From: Cichorium intybus
Lineage: Eukaryota > Streptophyta > Magnoliopsida > Asterales > Asteraceae
Direction of reading: 5' to 3'
NCBI GenBank assembly: GCA_023525715.1
Contig: CM042013.1
Location: 75,933,494 to 75,997,493 of the forward strand
Length of the DNA: 64,000 bases
Shown here: piece after piece, positions 23,837 through 34,426 of the stretch
How the letters are laid out: every line of letters starts with the position of its first letter
How positions within the stretch are numbered: position 1 is the stretch's first letter
Notes under the pieces: model-generated
What the model saw: only the letters and a program-made list of their open reading frames with translations
Told to the model about the DNA's origin: nothing
The model's database searches: none
Translations under genes and position numbers: made by a program

Positions 23837-25651
23837 ATGCGTACTCATAGGGGTGAGCAATTATCCCCTTTGCATTTTGACTCAGAGATTGAGCGAACTG
23901 CACGCAAGATCCGTGCACGTAGGCATTAATGTCAGTAGTAGTATAGTGAGTGTTGCCCAGGAACCCTCGGGTGAGGCAATGGGGATGTCATTTATTCCCC
24001 CAGTTTCAGAATTCCACATTGGGAGCACGAGTGCTGTTGGTGGTGCAGTATCAGCCCCTGCACCTATACCTTCATGCACTCCGTCGTCGATTCCACCATT
24101 TCAACCTTTATCCCAACCTCAATCCACAAACCCATTTACATCTGCCATGTCTTGGGGAGTGCCGATCCGCAATGGCACCCCAGTATCTAGATAGCAGACA
24201 CCCATTTCTCAACCAGCACCATTACTTTTTAAACCACAAACCACATTCCAACCTATACCACCGCAGCAACAATATCAATAGCAATCACCTCAGCAGCAGT
24301 ACCAGCATCAAGAGACTGAGGAGAGGTATGATGAAGAAGACGAAGGATGGATTCCATCAGCACCACAGCAACCATGGAACCGAGGTCGGGGACCTCCAAG
24401 TAGAGCACAACAGTATCAACCACTACAAGGTCAGCAGAGATATAATGATCAGCACTTTTATGGTAATCCTGCTCAACCCTTGTATTTTGTAGAACCGAGG
24501 GGGCAATCGGTTTCATCGCACTTCCAGCCACGGGAGTACGATGACTTGTCGCCCATTACATTCCTGAGGATATAGAATCTCAAGTAGAAATTAGGCCTCA
24601 GTTGTTAGGGATATTACCGGAATTTAAGGGGTACAAACAGGATGACCCATACAATCACTTGTATGAATTTATAGCAATAGCCAATGCTAATACCCCTAGG
24701 AATACTAATAAGAACATTTTTAGATTAAGGTTGTTCCCATTCACTCTTAAAGACAAAGCCAAATATTGGTTTACGTCTTTACCATCGAATAGCATCACTA
24801 CATGGGACCAACTCAAAGCTAAGTTCTTACAAGAGTTTTATCCGGCAAGCAAGACGACGGAAATCAGGAGGGCTATTCAGGACTTCCAGCAGAAGCCTGG
24901 AGAAGCTTTTCATGAAGCATGGGACCGTCTAAAGGAGTTGATGAGGTCGTGCCCTCATCACGATATTCCAAAGTGGCAACTGGTCAAGGTATTCTTTGAA
25001 GGAGCAAGTGAGACGAACCAAGCTATGATTAACGCATCATCTAGTGGCACGATTATGATGCAAGACCCGGAGGAGGCTTGGCGGTCTTTGGAACAGTTAA
25101 GTAATGGCTCCAAGGAAAATTTTTCTACAAGGAAGACGGTAGGCACAGCCGCAGCAATAGGAGCCGATGCCGACTGGAAAAAGGATGTAAAGAAGGAGAT
25201 AAGCGAGCTCAACAAGAAATTTGATAGGCTTGTGTCTACTCTACAGAATGGACCTCCGAGTCAGCCAGAAGGAGGTCAAGGAGGACCCAAGACTCAAGAA
25301 GTAAATCAAGTCTATGGCCAGGGTCAAGAACAATATGGCAATGGACGACCCTATAGGCCATATAACCAAGGTTAGCAGAATTTCAATAACCAGAGGCAAA
25401 ACAACTACCATGGGCAATCATCCAACCCGCCCAGGCACCATCAACCGGTGCACAATAATGGTAATGCCAACGGAAATGGTAGCAGTAACAATGGGGGGTC
25501 CAATAACTTCATCAACAATGCTCCAGGAACTCAGGAGGATGTAGTTGCGAAAATGTATCAAATGTTCAACGCAACGCAGCAGCAATCGCAGGCCAATGCA
25601 AAAGCCATTGTCAATATGGAGAGGCAAATCGCCCAAATGGCTGAAGACTAA
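23837..25651 (+). pseudogene. ATH-in gag
   Basis: Capsid gene. A likely ATG at 23837 opens a short M-R-T-H-R-G start that meets a TAA about 30 codons later. A Pro/Gln-rich section (24000-24590) with frame changes follows, then the well-kept capsid domain at 24602-25375. This shows the gypsy retro-gag pattern: Y-N-H-L-Y-E-F, then F-P-F-T-L-K-D-K-A-K-Y-W-F, then W-D-Q-L-K-A-K-F-L-Q-E-F-Y-P. A TAG at about 25374 and an Asn/Gly/Gln-rich tail (to 25651) finish it. No zinc knuckle is seen. Frame breaks make the full-length product unlikely; the capsid domain alone is intact. Confidence 0.85.
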
Positions 25652-26971
25652 CGGAAAAGAGATAATAGGAAGCTGCCAAGTACCACAGAAGTCAATCCGA
25701 CCCATTGTCAGCGGGCCGGAAAGGAACATGTCAACACTGTCGAGGCTGAATGGAGGAAAGTCACCTTAGAAGATCTGCTAGAATCAAGAAATGAGGCTGA
25801 GAGTGAAAAAGAAGAAGAAGTTAAGGAAAAAGTGGAAATTGAAAAAGAGAATAGGGAAGACACGGAATTAAAAGAAATTCCTGTTGAGAAAGAAACTCAA
25901 CGAAAGGAGGACAAGGATGTCCAGGAGGAAAAGCAGCCAATAATAGCTGGAATCAAACAAAGAAAGAAGGACAAGAAGGGAAAGAAAACACAGGTAGCGC
26001 CCAAATCGACAGGGCCATCGATGAATCAACCTTTATGGGATGAACTTAAGAATGCTCCAGAGGATACAAGAATTCTTCGGGAGATGTGCGAGAAAAATGG
26101 AAAAAGCAAGACTCCCACACCTGACACTGTGAGGTTGACTATTAAAGCTAGTGAGGCACTGTTGGGAACACTGCCCAAGAAAGAGAAGGATCCTGGATCA
26201 CCACTGATTACTGCTACTGTAGGAGATGTGGTCATTAGGAACACCTTGCTGGATTTGGGAGCAAGTGTGAATATGCTATCGGGATACTTATATGATAAAT
26301 ACAAGAATGAGGAGTTAAAGCCGGTAAAGACTGTGTTACAGCTGGCTGATCAGTCAACCAGGGTATCCCGAGGTAAGCTTACCAATGTCATAGTGAAAGT
26401 TGGGGATTTCTTTTACCCAGTGGACTTTTTAGTCATCGAGTATGAGAGTTAGGAGGACGCGCCCGCATTAATATTAGGACGCCAGTTCATGGCTACAGCC
26501 GGTGCTGTTATTGATTGCAAAACAGGAGATTTGGACATCTTCTTTGGATCGAGAAAAAGAAGGTTAAATATGTTCGGCAGTCCCATATCTCTACCTCAAG
26601 GGTATGATGATAAGAATTTGGACAGCAACTTGCTGATGGAGCCTGGGGTCAAGGACAAACGAACAATATGGACCCGAACAGGAGAAGGAGGAAAAGAGGA
26701 AGTATTAAAAGAAACAAAGGAGCATCCGTTGTCCACCATCGACAAAGAGCAGCTGCTGGACATGATGGAGATGTTGGAGGCAAGGCACCAGCAGTATGAG
26801 AAAGATGCAAGGGAAAGAGAAGCAAAGGTCTTTCAACTTCTGGAAGCTCAGCAACAATGGATTAGCGGGGTTAGCGACAGGATGACTCAGCTCACTTCAT
26901 TGATGTCAATAATGGTCCATAATTTCGCGCCAAATCACAAGGAGATACCATCAGGAATTCAAGAAGAATAG
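25652..26971 (+). pseudogene. ATH-in protease region
   Basis: A Lys/Glu-rich linker (25740-26000) leads into a retropepsin-like domain. The open frame 25832-26452 has the catalytic D-L-G-A-S (Asp codon 26252-26254) where D-S/T-G-A is usual, and the flap-like Q-L-A-D-Q-S-T. A single TAG at 26450-26452 interrupts it just before A-L-I-L-G-R-Q-F, the conserved C-terminal block. A second open piece (26489-26971) holds an F-G-S-P-I-S-L-P-Q-G stretch and an acidic, Gln-rich helical tail. RT would be expected next but is absent. Confidence 0.85.
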
Positions 26972-27733
26972 GAGTAGGAATGGAACATCTGGCTGAAGAA
27001 GTTAAACTTAGCGCTTGTTGGGAGGCAACCCATCTTTTCATAGGTTAGGTACAGTATTCTTAGGAGTAGTTAGGAAATTATATCATCGTCATTTGCATGT
27101 ATTATTGGTCCAAGGCAAGTATGGGGTTGAATTGAAGAAATTGAATTTTTTGATTATCGCGTCGCGCTCAGGAGTATTACGCGCCGCGGGATTGTAAACC
27201 AACCCGATGCGCAGGGGTTGATTTGGGAACACGCGCGCCGCGGTCTGCTCATATCCGCATCGCAGGAATCGATCAGTCGGTTTCCTCCGATAAAATGTAA
27301 GCCGCGACACTATTTACACACACACACGCCACAGAGCTCTGATCGCCAAAAATTTCTCGTGTTTTTTCTTGCTCATTTCATTCCTACTACCAAGGTATGT
27401 CGTTCTAACTAGCTTTTACGTGTTAAAACTAGTGATTAGGCAGTTGATTTTGGTGATTTCTCCAAAAAACTAAAAAACTTAGAAATCGCCAATGCTGACT
27501 CGTAGGGTGTTTATTTTGCCAAATAATAACCCTAGATGAGTTAGTCGGAACTTAGGCTACCTTGTAGTATATTTGGATTGAGTTTAAATAGGTTAGATCG
27601 TGATTTTGGACTTGGAATTTGAAAGTGCCGCTCGCCGCGTCGCGCCCTGGTTCTTGGGCCGCGCCGCGGTGCGGTGGGGAAGAAAAGGGACTAAATTTGC
27701 AGATTTTTTGTGAGGCTATCTTCTTTTGTGCAG
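26972..27733 (+). other. ATH-in spacer between protease and Athila ORF
   Basis: Non-coding. CpG-rich GCGCCGCGG clusters at 27160-27260 and 27630-27680, a short CA microsatellite near 27318, and a splice-acceptor-like sequence at its end. This is where RT, RNase H and integrase are missing. Confidence 0.7.
27721..27733 (+). promoter_or_regulatory. Conserved splice-acceptor-like site before the Athila ORF
   Basis: TTCTTTTGTGCAG directly abuts the ATG. The same 13 bases precede the ATG of ATH-out at 63814-63826 (minus). A pyrimidine run plus CAG fits a 3' splice site for a subgenomic mRNA. Confidence 0.55.
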
Positions 27734-28852
27734 ATGTCGTTCAGATTAGACCATCCATTTCTTCTGTTCCCCGCTGAGCTGGACAGTTCAGTGGAGTATA
27801 TTTCACGGAGGGATGCCCTCATTGGTCGCTGGGTTCTCGAGGCGACGATCATATATCGGGACATTTTGCAAGACGCGTGGCTTTGGGGCGAGATTGAGCC
27901 ATTTTTGCACCGTACATGGGTTGATGGAGAGGCCAGGTTCACATGCCGAGGCTCGGACAGGCTTATGGCCACCCATGACGACATAGTATATACCGAGCTT
28001 CTGTTGGAGTTTCTATCCACGGTTTGCTATGCACCGGGTTCTCAGGAGGCCCGATCTAGGCTCATCTCATTTAGATTTGGAGGGGTGCACAGGGAGTGCA
28101 ACCTCTGGGATTTCGGGAGGCGCACAGGCATTTACACGAAGGCGGACCTCCAACATCGACACTACACGCAGTTCATGGGTACGTGCATTTAGGGGCAGCC
28201 CGAGAGGGCTGCCAATGCAGAGGTTTCGGCACCATTGTCCAACATATTTTATGAAGCGGGGACATCCAGCGAGAGCCATCTTCGTGATCCACTCCACCGG
28301 CTCATGCACCGCATCGTCTCCATCTCCATCATGCACAGGAAGGGGGGCGAGAAGGTGTCAGACGAGGACATGACTTATCTATGGGTCCTCCTCGACCCCT
28401 CCAGGTTCCTTCACCTCCCATATGCTCTAGCCGTCTCCCGGTCCACCCACGCGATGGGTGCATCATCTAGCAGTCCTCTGGCCCGCGGGCATTACATCAC
28501 CCGCCTGGCCCGTTCATACCGCATCCTGACTGCCGCGACTCTGGCATCTTTGACTGCTCTACCTCCGGTTCGTACTACGGCGCGAACTCTGGAGAACATG
28601 GGGCTGATTGAGCAGCAGCGCCCGGGCCAGTACATGCGGGTGGCGACCGAGGCCGCCCAGGACCCCCAGCTAGCATATGCCCAGCCGGGTAGGAGAGGCA
28701 GGAGACCGGCAGCACCAGCACCAGCAGAGCCACAGCCACAGCAGGAGGATCCATCGGCCATCCATCGATTGGAGGCCAGAGTCGCGAGGATGGAGGATCA
28801 GTTGGAGTGGATCGTGGAGGTACTTTTACAGATTGTATCAGCACAGGGATAG
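27734..28852 (+). pseudogene. ATH-in: Athila-type ORF of unknown function
   Basis: About 370 codons in one frame, broken only by a TAG at 28190-28192. The N-terminal half carries F-L-H-R-T-W-V-D-G and L-L-L-E-F-L-S-T, and a W-D-F-G-R-R-T-G-I-Y segment. The second half contains R-L-M-H-R-I-V-S-I-S and a Pro/Ala/Gln-rich tail with a helical, possibly coiled end. It resembles the ORF annotated as ATHILA ORF-1 in plant genomes. It sits in the 3' position where some Athila elements carry an envelope-like ORF, but I see no signal peptide or membrane segment, so I do not call it env. Confidence 0.8.
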
Positions 28853-29926
28853 CGCCCCCGACCATTCCCAGCCCAAGCTCACGATCATGAGGCAGGATCT
28901 TACATGCCACCAGGTGGCGATTGATGTTTTTTTCGTTTTCTTCTTTTGGATATCTGTACTATACTTATGACACTACTATCTTTTATTTGTTTATATTTTA
29001 TTTGTTTGTTCTGATTGCATTTGATGTTTTTGTTGAGTCTTGCATGTCATACCAAAATTGGAGGAGTTTTTTCAAGCAAGTGTGGGGTCACCGTGCCCCC
29101 TCCACTTGTCTTGATTACCGGTGTGTTCACTGTTGCGCTACAACTCCAGACCGCGAAATCAAGGACCTTTTTTGTTCGTATTTGTACCTGTGATACCGAG
29201 CACCAACCAAGCGATTTACCATTCATAGGGGTAACTCTTTCTCCCTTGTTCTAAATAATTTTTGTACAACGAGGATGTTGTACCATTTTAAGTGTGGGGT
29301 GTGGACGGTCGAAAGAGTATTTTTTGAAATTTTTGCGGAAAATGACCGATTTTCAAAATTGTAGCAACTTTTTCAAAATTTTTTACTAGATTATAATTTT
29401 GAAATGAACAGTTTGTGATTGTTTATAGCATTAGTATTTTTCGAGAAATACTATGTAGTTGTAATCATGCTATAAGTTTAGTCAAATAAGTTGAGTTTTA
29501 TGAGTTTAGAAGATTGGACTGTTTTAGGGTTGGAATTTAGGAAGGAATTGTCAATCTGTGGCCTTTGTAGTTCGAGCCGGTAGGTCTAAAATGGGTGGGC
29601 CTTATGCACCTTGCCACCTAAGATCGTCTGGTCTGGGATGGTATTTCTGAAAGCTCGCTACACGGACAACATAGAAAGTCATGGACAATTCTTTAATGGC
29701 CTTTAGAATCTGAATGAGTAAGTACACTTCATTGTGGACAGAAAATTTGTAATCAAGGGTTCTCTAGAATGCCATGAATTCCAAAGAATATTCCGATTAT
29801 GTTTTCACGAACTATTTCACTCTAACTCATAAGGCAATAAGCTTTGAAATTGAACACAGTAAAAAATTGTTTCAGTCTTAGTTAAAATATATTAAAAACT
29901 CTCTTGCTTGGGGACAATCAAGGCAC
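28853..29926 (+). other. ATH-in 3' non-coding region
   Basis: No gene. AAGTGTGGGGT occurs at 29078-29088, 29290-29300 and as the polypurine tract at 29927. A hairpin, GTACAAC-GAGGAT-GTTGTAC, lies at 29264-29283, 6 bp before the second copy. Confidence 0.75.
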
Positions 29927-29938
29927 AAGTGTGGGGTG
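29927..29938 (+). other. ATH-in polypurine tract
   Basis: AAGTGTGGGGTG, 2 bp before the 3' LTR. Confidence 0.8.
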
Positions 29939-29940
29939 TT

Positions 29941-30920
29941 TGACAACGCCTAGTAATATCACATATTTTAGTCGTTGTTGAGCCCTTTTCTTAGTGTAAT
30001 TATATCATATACATCGTGGTATTCTCACTTTTCGTGCCAGCACTTGTTTGGAAGAAATAATGAAAACAGGGACCAAAGGCGTACAATTTGGAAGAATTGT
30101 GAAGATCAAGGAATAATCAGGAAAACACGTACGCACGCCGCGGAAATCACAAAGGCGCGACGTGGTGATGAGGCGGTGGAAAACAATCAAATGCCGAAAA
30201 AACGGGGATAAGCCAATACGCGCGACGCGGGATTCATTTATGCGCGACGCGGTCTCGAGATTTTTGCAGCTATAAATAGAGGCTTTTAGGTCGAAAATAC
30301 GAGCGAAGACCTGGTGTGAAATCGACACCCAAAGCTCTTTGACTCTGAGATTTAGCTTCAGGAACCATCTTTTGGTAATTTCATGTTTTTATCTTTAATT
30401 TTCAATTAGTTAAATAGTTAGTGATAGTGGCTAGTGTCTTTGTGAGTGACAACCATTGTCATTAAGTCTTTGTTTATGATTTTGGATAGTTGTTTACTGT
30501 TTTGGAACATTTGGATCTGATTTGGTTAATGATAATCATTCGGTTTATGTTGATTGCTTTGTTTTTCGGTGTTTATGCTTGTGAATGAATTTTTGAGTGA
30601 TTGGATTGTGTTTGATGTTTGGATTGCCTTTGACTGCTTGTGAATTGGAGATGTACTTCTGATTTCAGTAGGTAACAAGGTTTAGTTAGTAGCTTAGTTT
30701 AGTTAATGCTTGCTTGGAATTGTTTCATTTATTGCTTTTTGGGATTAGTTGTCAAAAGTTAGGAATTATGGCATCTGACTGTTGCGTGACACTGCAGTTG
30801 GTAATCTGTCACCAGTCTCGACCACGTAACTCCTGTGGATCGACCCTGACTTCCACTGTGCTAAGTGAGTGTGTTTGGTATTTACTTATTTTTAACCGCA
30901 TGAGGACCGCTGTGATATCA
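29941..30920 (+). repeat. ATH-in 3' LTR
   Basis: TGACAACGCC...GTGATATCA, 980 bp. TATA at 30271-30278, preceded by GCGCGACGCGGGATT and GCGCGACGCGG. Confidence 0.93.
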
Positions 30921-30925
30921 AACAC
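30921..30925 (+). repeat. ATH-in target-site duplication, right copy
   Basis: AACAC, matching 22726-22730. Confidence 0.9.
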
Positions 30926-31209
30926 TCGACTTACAATAATGAGTACACCCCATGTTTTTTTTATTCAACACTTTAAAACATATATTATACATCGAAATAT
31001 AATATAAGGGTATATGTTACAAGTAAGAAGTACACAAGTGGTATATGGGAATACGAATTCTTCCCAAAGCTGGGCTGCTACTATCGTTTGCTCTAACCTT
31101 GAATTACATCTTTCCCCTTAGTGGGGTCTTTAGTACCTGCAAGGTTAGTATCAACATGGGTGAGCTACACAAGCTCTGTGAATAATCGATACGTGTCACA
31201 TTATATAAC
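30926..31209 (-). repeat. Chromovirus 3' LTR, second fragment
   Basis: Matches the start of the 5' LTR (62652 onward): TTACAATAATGAGTAC, GGGCTGCTACTATC, TTTCCCCTTAGTGGGGTCT and the motif at 31158-31189. It contains about 90 bp (30950-31030) absent from the 5' LTR. Confidence 0.9.
31205..31209 (+). repeat. Cop-C target-site duplication, left copy
   Basis: ATAAC, repeated at 57036-57040. The uninterrupted sequence is visible in the other LTR near 62897-62910. Confidence 0.92.
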
Positions 31210-31977
31210 TGTTGGGTTTTATACAATCAATGAACTATAAATTTACTAAGTTCACATGCAACCCTAAGAAAGATCTGTGTTTTCTTCTATGAACATATAA
31301 TAATAATACCTAAAGGCCAACATTCAATTCTAAAGATCAAAACAAGAATTACCAACCTTTGGATCTTGTTCTTGAAGCCAGCAGCACAAATGTCCTGCCT
31401 CAAATGGTGTCACACCCAAGCAATGGAGGAGAGAAATCAGCAGAGTGTCTGGAGAGTGTAATGTGGCACAGAAAAGGGGAGCCAGGAGGTTCCTTCTATA
31501 GCCTCCTAGGGTTACAGCTGAAACCCTAGAGGAGCCTCCTTAGTGGGCAAGCCTGTTGACCACTTGGACTAGATCTCTTAAACCCTAATTAGGGTTCCAC
31601 CAAACTCTAGGGAAGCTCCCTAGGTGGCGCAAACTTTGGCCCCTGGCTACTGGTTCGTCAGTTATTCAACTATTGAATAAATACAAACCAGTCCCTGCAC
31701 TTTTAATTAATATATTTAATCACTGAATTAAATCCTATTAATTCCAGATTAATTTCTAATTAATTATTATAGTTTTTAATTAATATATTAACACTTAAAT
31801 ATATTAACAAACTATTTATTTGTTTCTATTGATTTATTAAAAAATTAATAAATCAACCTTTCTCTCTACTGACTTCTACATCAATCCTCCTGCTATGAGG
31901 GTAACCCAAATGAAATTTGCTTCTATTAATAAGATAAATACAAATTATAAGTCATGTCTTCGACACCTAATCCAACA
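31210..31977 (-). repeat. Cop-C 3' LTR
   Basis: On the plus strand TGTTGGG...CCAACA, 768 bp. The TATA box of the 5' copy (56551-56558) is altered here. The minus-strand purine tract (plus 31978-31990, GTCTCTCACTTGG) abuts it. Confidence 0.92.
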
Positions 31978-32919
31978 GTCTCTCACTTGGATAAGCCTAT
32001 GACTTTAATTTATCTTTTGATTAATAAACACCTGCAGCTTCGTAGAAACTGCTTCCGAACTCTGATCCAGTCAGTTTTGTCCATAGATAAGTGATCATAT
32101 GATCCTTCGTCCAACAAGATATTTTCAGACACGAGACATGGATTGAGATCAATCTCTATATGATAATTTGTTTCTCGATTTCCAATTCTGCTTATGACTT
32201 TAGAACTTCTAATTGAACACATCAATTTAGTCCAGGCTGGCTAGCACTTTAGTCAACTTCAAAATCATCGAGAGGCCTACAGATATCTGTTTCCCATCAG
32301 GGTCAAAGAACGAATAAGCTTCGACTCATATGCTTGTGTATTTTACTTATCAAAATCGTACACAACAATGCGTTTTATAACATCGAGTTACCGATGTGTT
32401 TACGCATTATCAATGCACAACCGACTCACAAATTTCAACTCATATGTCTCTGCTTCAAGATCATAAGATATTATCGTCTCAATATTGCTCGTGATGTAAT
32501 CCATGAAGCAATCTATTGAGCGCGGGTTTATCCAATACTGAAATCTCTATTTCTAAGTACTCATGAACGTTGTAGGAGTCTTACTGCAATTTCTAACTCC
32601 TTAGACAATCTACAAACCAATTCACGACAGTCTTCGTTCATACTCACTTCCCAAAGTACGAGCGACTGTGGACCTTTGAATAATTAGATTATTCGGGAAT
32701 TGAAACATGCATAAATGAAACTTAAAATCTGACTGGTAGCTACTCTTGCTTATAACCAAGTCTGATCCTTCATAAAACTATTATTGGTTTCTATATTTCT
32801 TTTAAACTTTTAATTAATGTTATCTATCTATGTCTACATGACATTTCACTCTTCCTATTTACCCAAATGTCATACATCGATACACTTTATCCAATCACAC
32901 ATTCTTCCATGTACTGTCA
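31978..32919 (-). other. Cop-C interior, left non-coding part
   Basis: No coding region. Contains GAATAAT-TAG-ATTATTC (32678-32694) and other short perfect hairpins, and the 12-bp palindrome GATCATATGATC near 32093. Confidence 0.7.
32915..32919 (+). repeat. LARD-2 target-site duplication, left copy
   Basis: TGTCA, repeated at 48320-48324. Confidence 0.9.
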
Positions 32920-34426
32920 TGTAACGACCCGGCTCTCCAAAGCCTAAGGTTTTACAAGATAATATCACCAGGGATCGTCCCATGATACAAGCCGAGCGTT
33001 ACCTAAACCTGCAAAACCACATAAAATAAAAGGGTAAGCTATAAAGCTTAGTGAGTAATCGAATCACAGTATGGCCTAAATAGCCACACACGTTTCACAG
33101 ATTCATTTTACTACACTTGACCGTCATACGATCCCTTTCCTTACTCGTACATCATACTGTGAAACTACCGTATTACCCGACGGAACTCATTACTTGTACA
33201 CTCTTACCACACTTTCTACGACTATCTGGTAACATATAATGTTACTCTCTTACTATTTTCTTCTACTGTCTGGTAACTTATGGCGTTACCGTACTGTCTG
33301 CACTTTCTTCTATTACTTGGTATCTTATGTTGTTACCATACTATTTTGACGTTACTCATTTTCAGTATCACATATTGTGATGTATTTTACTACTATGTTG
33401 GTAACTCATTCCCTGTCATTACTCATTTACGCACTTACGGTACCATATACCGTGACAACTCGTTCGTTCTTACTATGCTAAAATATTTACCGGTTCCACA
33501 CCGGGCTTCTCTCGGCACTAACACTCTTTACCAAATTCATCATTTGGTAACTATCTACATGATTTCCTATGCTTGCCTTATGGGGTATCCATATCCCCTC
33601 TAATTTACTAGACCAATACTGGTGCAACATATAGTGTTGGCACACAGCATCTTAATCTGCTTTCTATGTCATATATCATACCTCTGCATGGACACTACTC
33701 TATTGGTTAATCACTCTACTTAGCATCACCCCGTGATACACTGCTTCTCCTGGGCCAGACTCGTCAAACGGGTCCGTAGCATATCTACTTTCCTCGCATA
33801 TATCATAACTATACTACTCTGTATTACTTTTAAAAATTTCTTTCTACTATAGCTCAACACGTAAAAACTACTAGGGAGATACGGTAGCGATTACTCACCT
33901 GAGTTTGGTGCTTTCCCGGAGTCCTGGCACGGTTCTCGTTCCGGTCTTCTGATAGCTCCCGTGCACCTCGGCGCTAGCTACCGCTGGCTCCTTACTTCTC
34001 ACTATCATCTCTCAACGTATACTCCTTGCTAGAACACTCTCATATATCATATATGCGTTTGGTGTGTGTTCTGCCTCAAAATGAGGCTTGTGCCTCGTAT
34101 TTATAGGCTTCTGGACCTCCGTCGCGTCGCGATCCAACCCTAGATCGCGTCCCAATCTCTGACGTAAGCACTTATCTCATCGCGCACTCAACCGACACTG
34201 CCGACATAGATAGCGTCGCGATCCCATAGCCCGTCGCGTCGCGATCTACAAAATTTTTATCACTTAAACTAGACTCAATTTGCAAACTTTGTGCACTGGT
34301 TTGAGGTCAATCCGATTTTTATAGAATTAATTATGATTTTTCTAAGATCAGCATACAATGCTGATTTTTATTGAGATTGTAACTAATGTTTTGATCTGAA
34401 ACATTATCCGGGACACGGGTGTTACA
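32920..34426 (-). repeat. LARD-2 3' LTR
   Basis: Plus-strand ends TGTAACGACC and GGTGTTACA. Minus-strand TATA at 34099-34106, CpG-rich motifs at 34120-34160 and 34200-34246, hairpin array 33226-33740, ACTCACTAAGCT motif (minus) at 33031-33057. Confidence 0.93.
33226..33740 (-). repeat. LARD-2 LTR hairpin array
   Basis: Serial short inverted repeats with different stems: GTAAC/GTTAC (33229-33245), GGTAAC/GTTACC (33272-33290), ATCACA-TAT-TGTGAT (33367-33381), CGGTA/TACCG (33438-33452), ACCAAAT-TCATC-ATTTGGT (33530-33548), ATCAC-CCC-GTGAT (33725-33737). Repeated in the 5' LTR at about 47119-47633. Confidence 0.8.

Larger units (their letters stand above)
22731..30920 (+). mobile_element. ATH-in: Athila-type element lacking RT and integrase
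   Basis: Complete by structure: LTRs 22731-23712 and 29941-30920, Asp-tRNA primer site, polypurine tract, TSD AACAC. Coding order is gag, protease, then the Athila-type ORF, with no RT, RNase H or integrase between 26971 and 27734. It therefore needs a helper. The LTRs differ by roughly 3% by eye. It lies in the opposite orientation to ATH-out and inside the 3' LTR of the chromovirus. Confidence 0.92.

Noticed and set aside
27734..28852. Calling the Athila ORF an envelope gene
   Set aside because: Position fits, but there is no signal peptide or transmembrane segment.
28575..28910. Long minus-strand frame opposite the Athila ORF
   Set aside because: A GC-rich shadow of the real frame on the other strand.
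33226..33740. CRISPR-like array of short palindromes
   Set aside because: No constant repeat with regular spacers; a plant nuclear LTR context explains the location.
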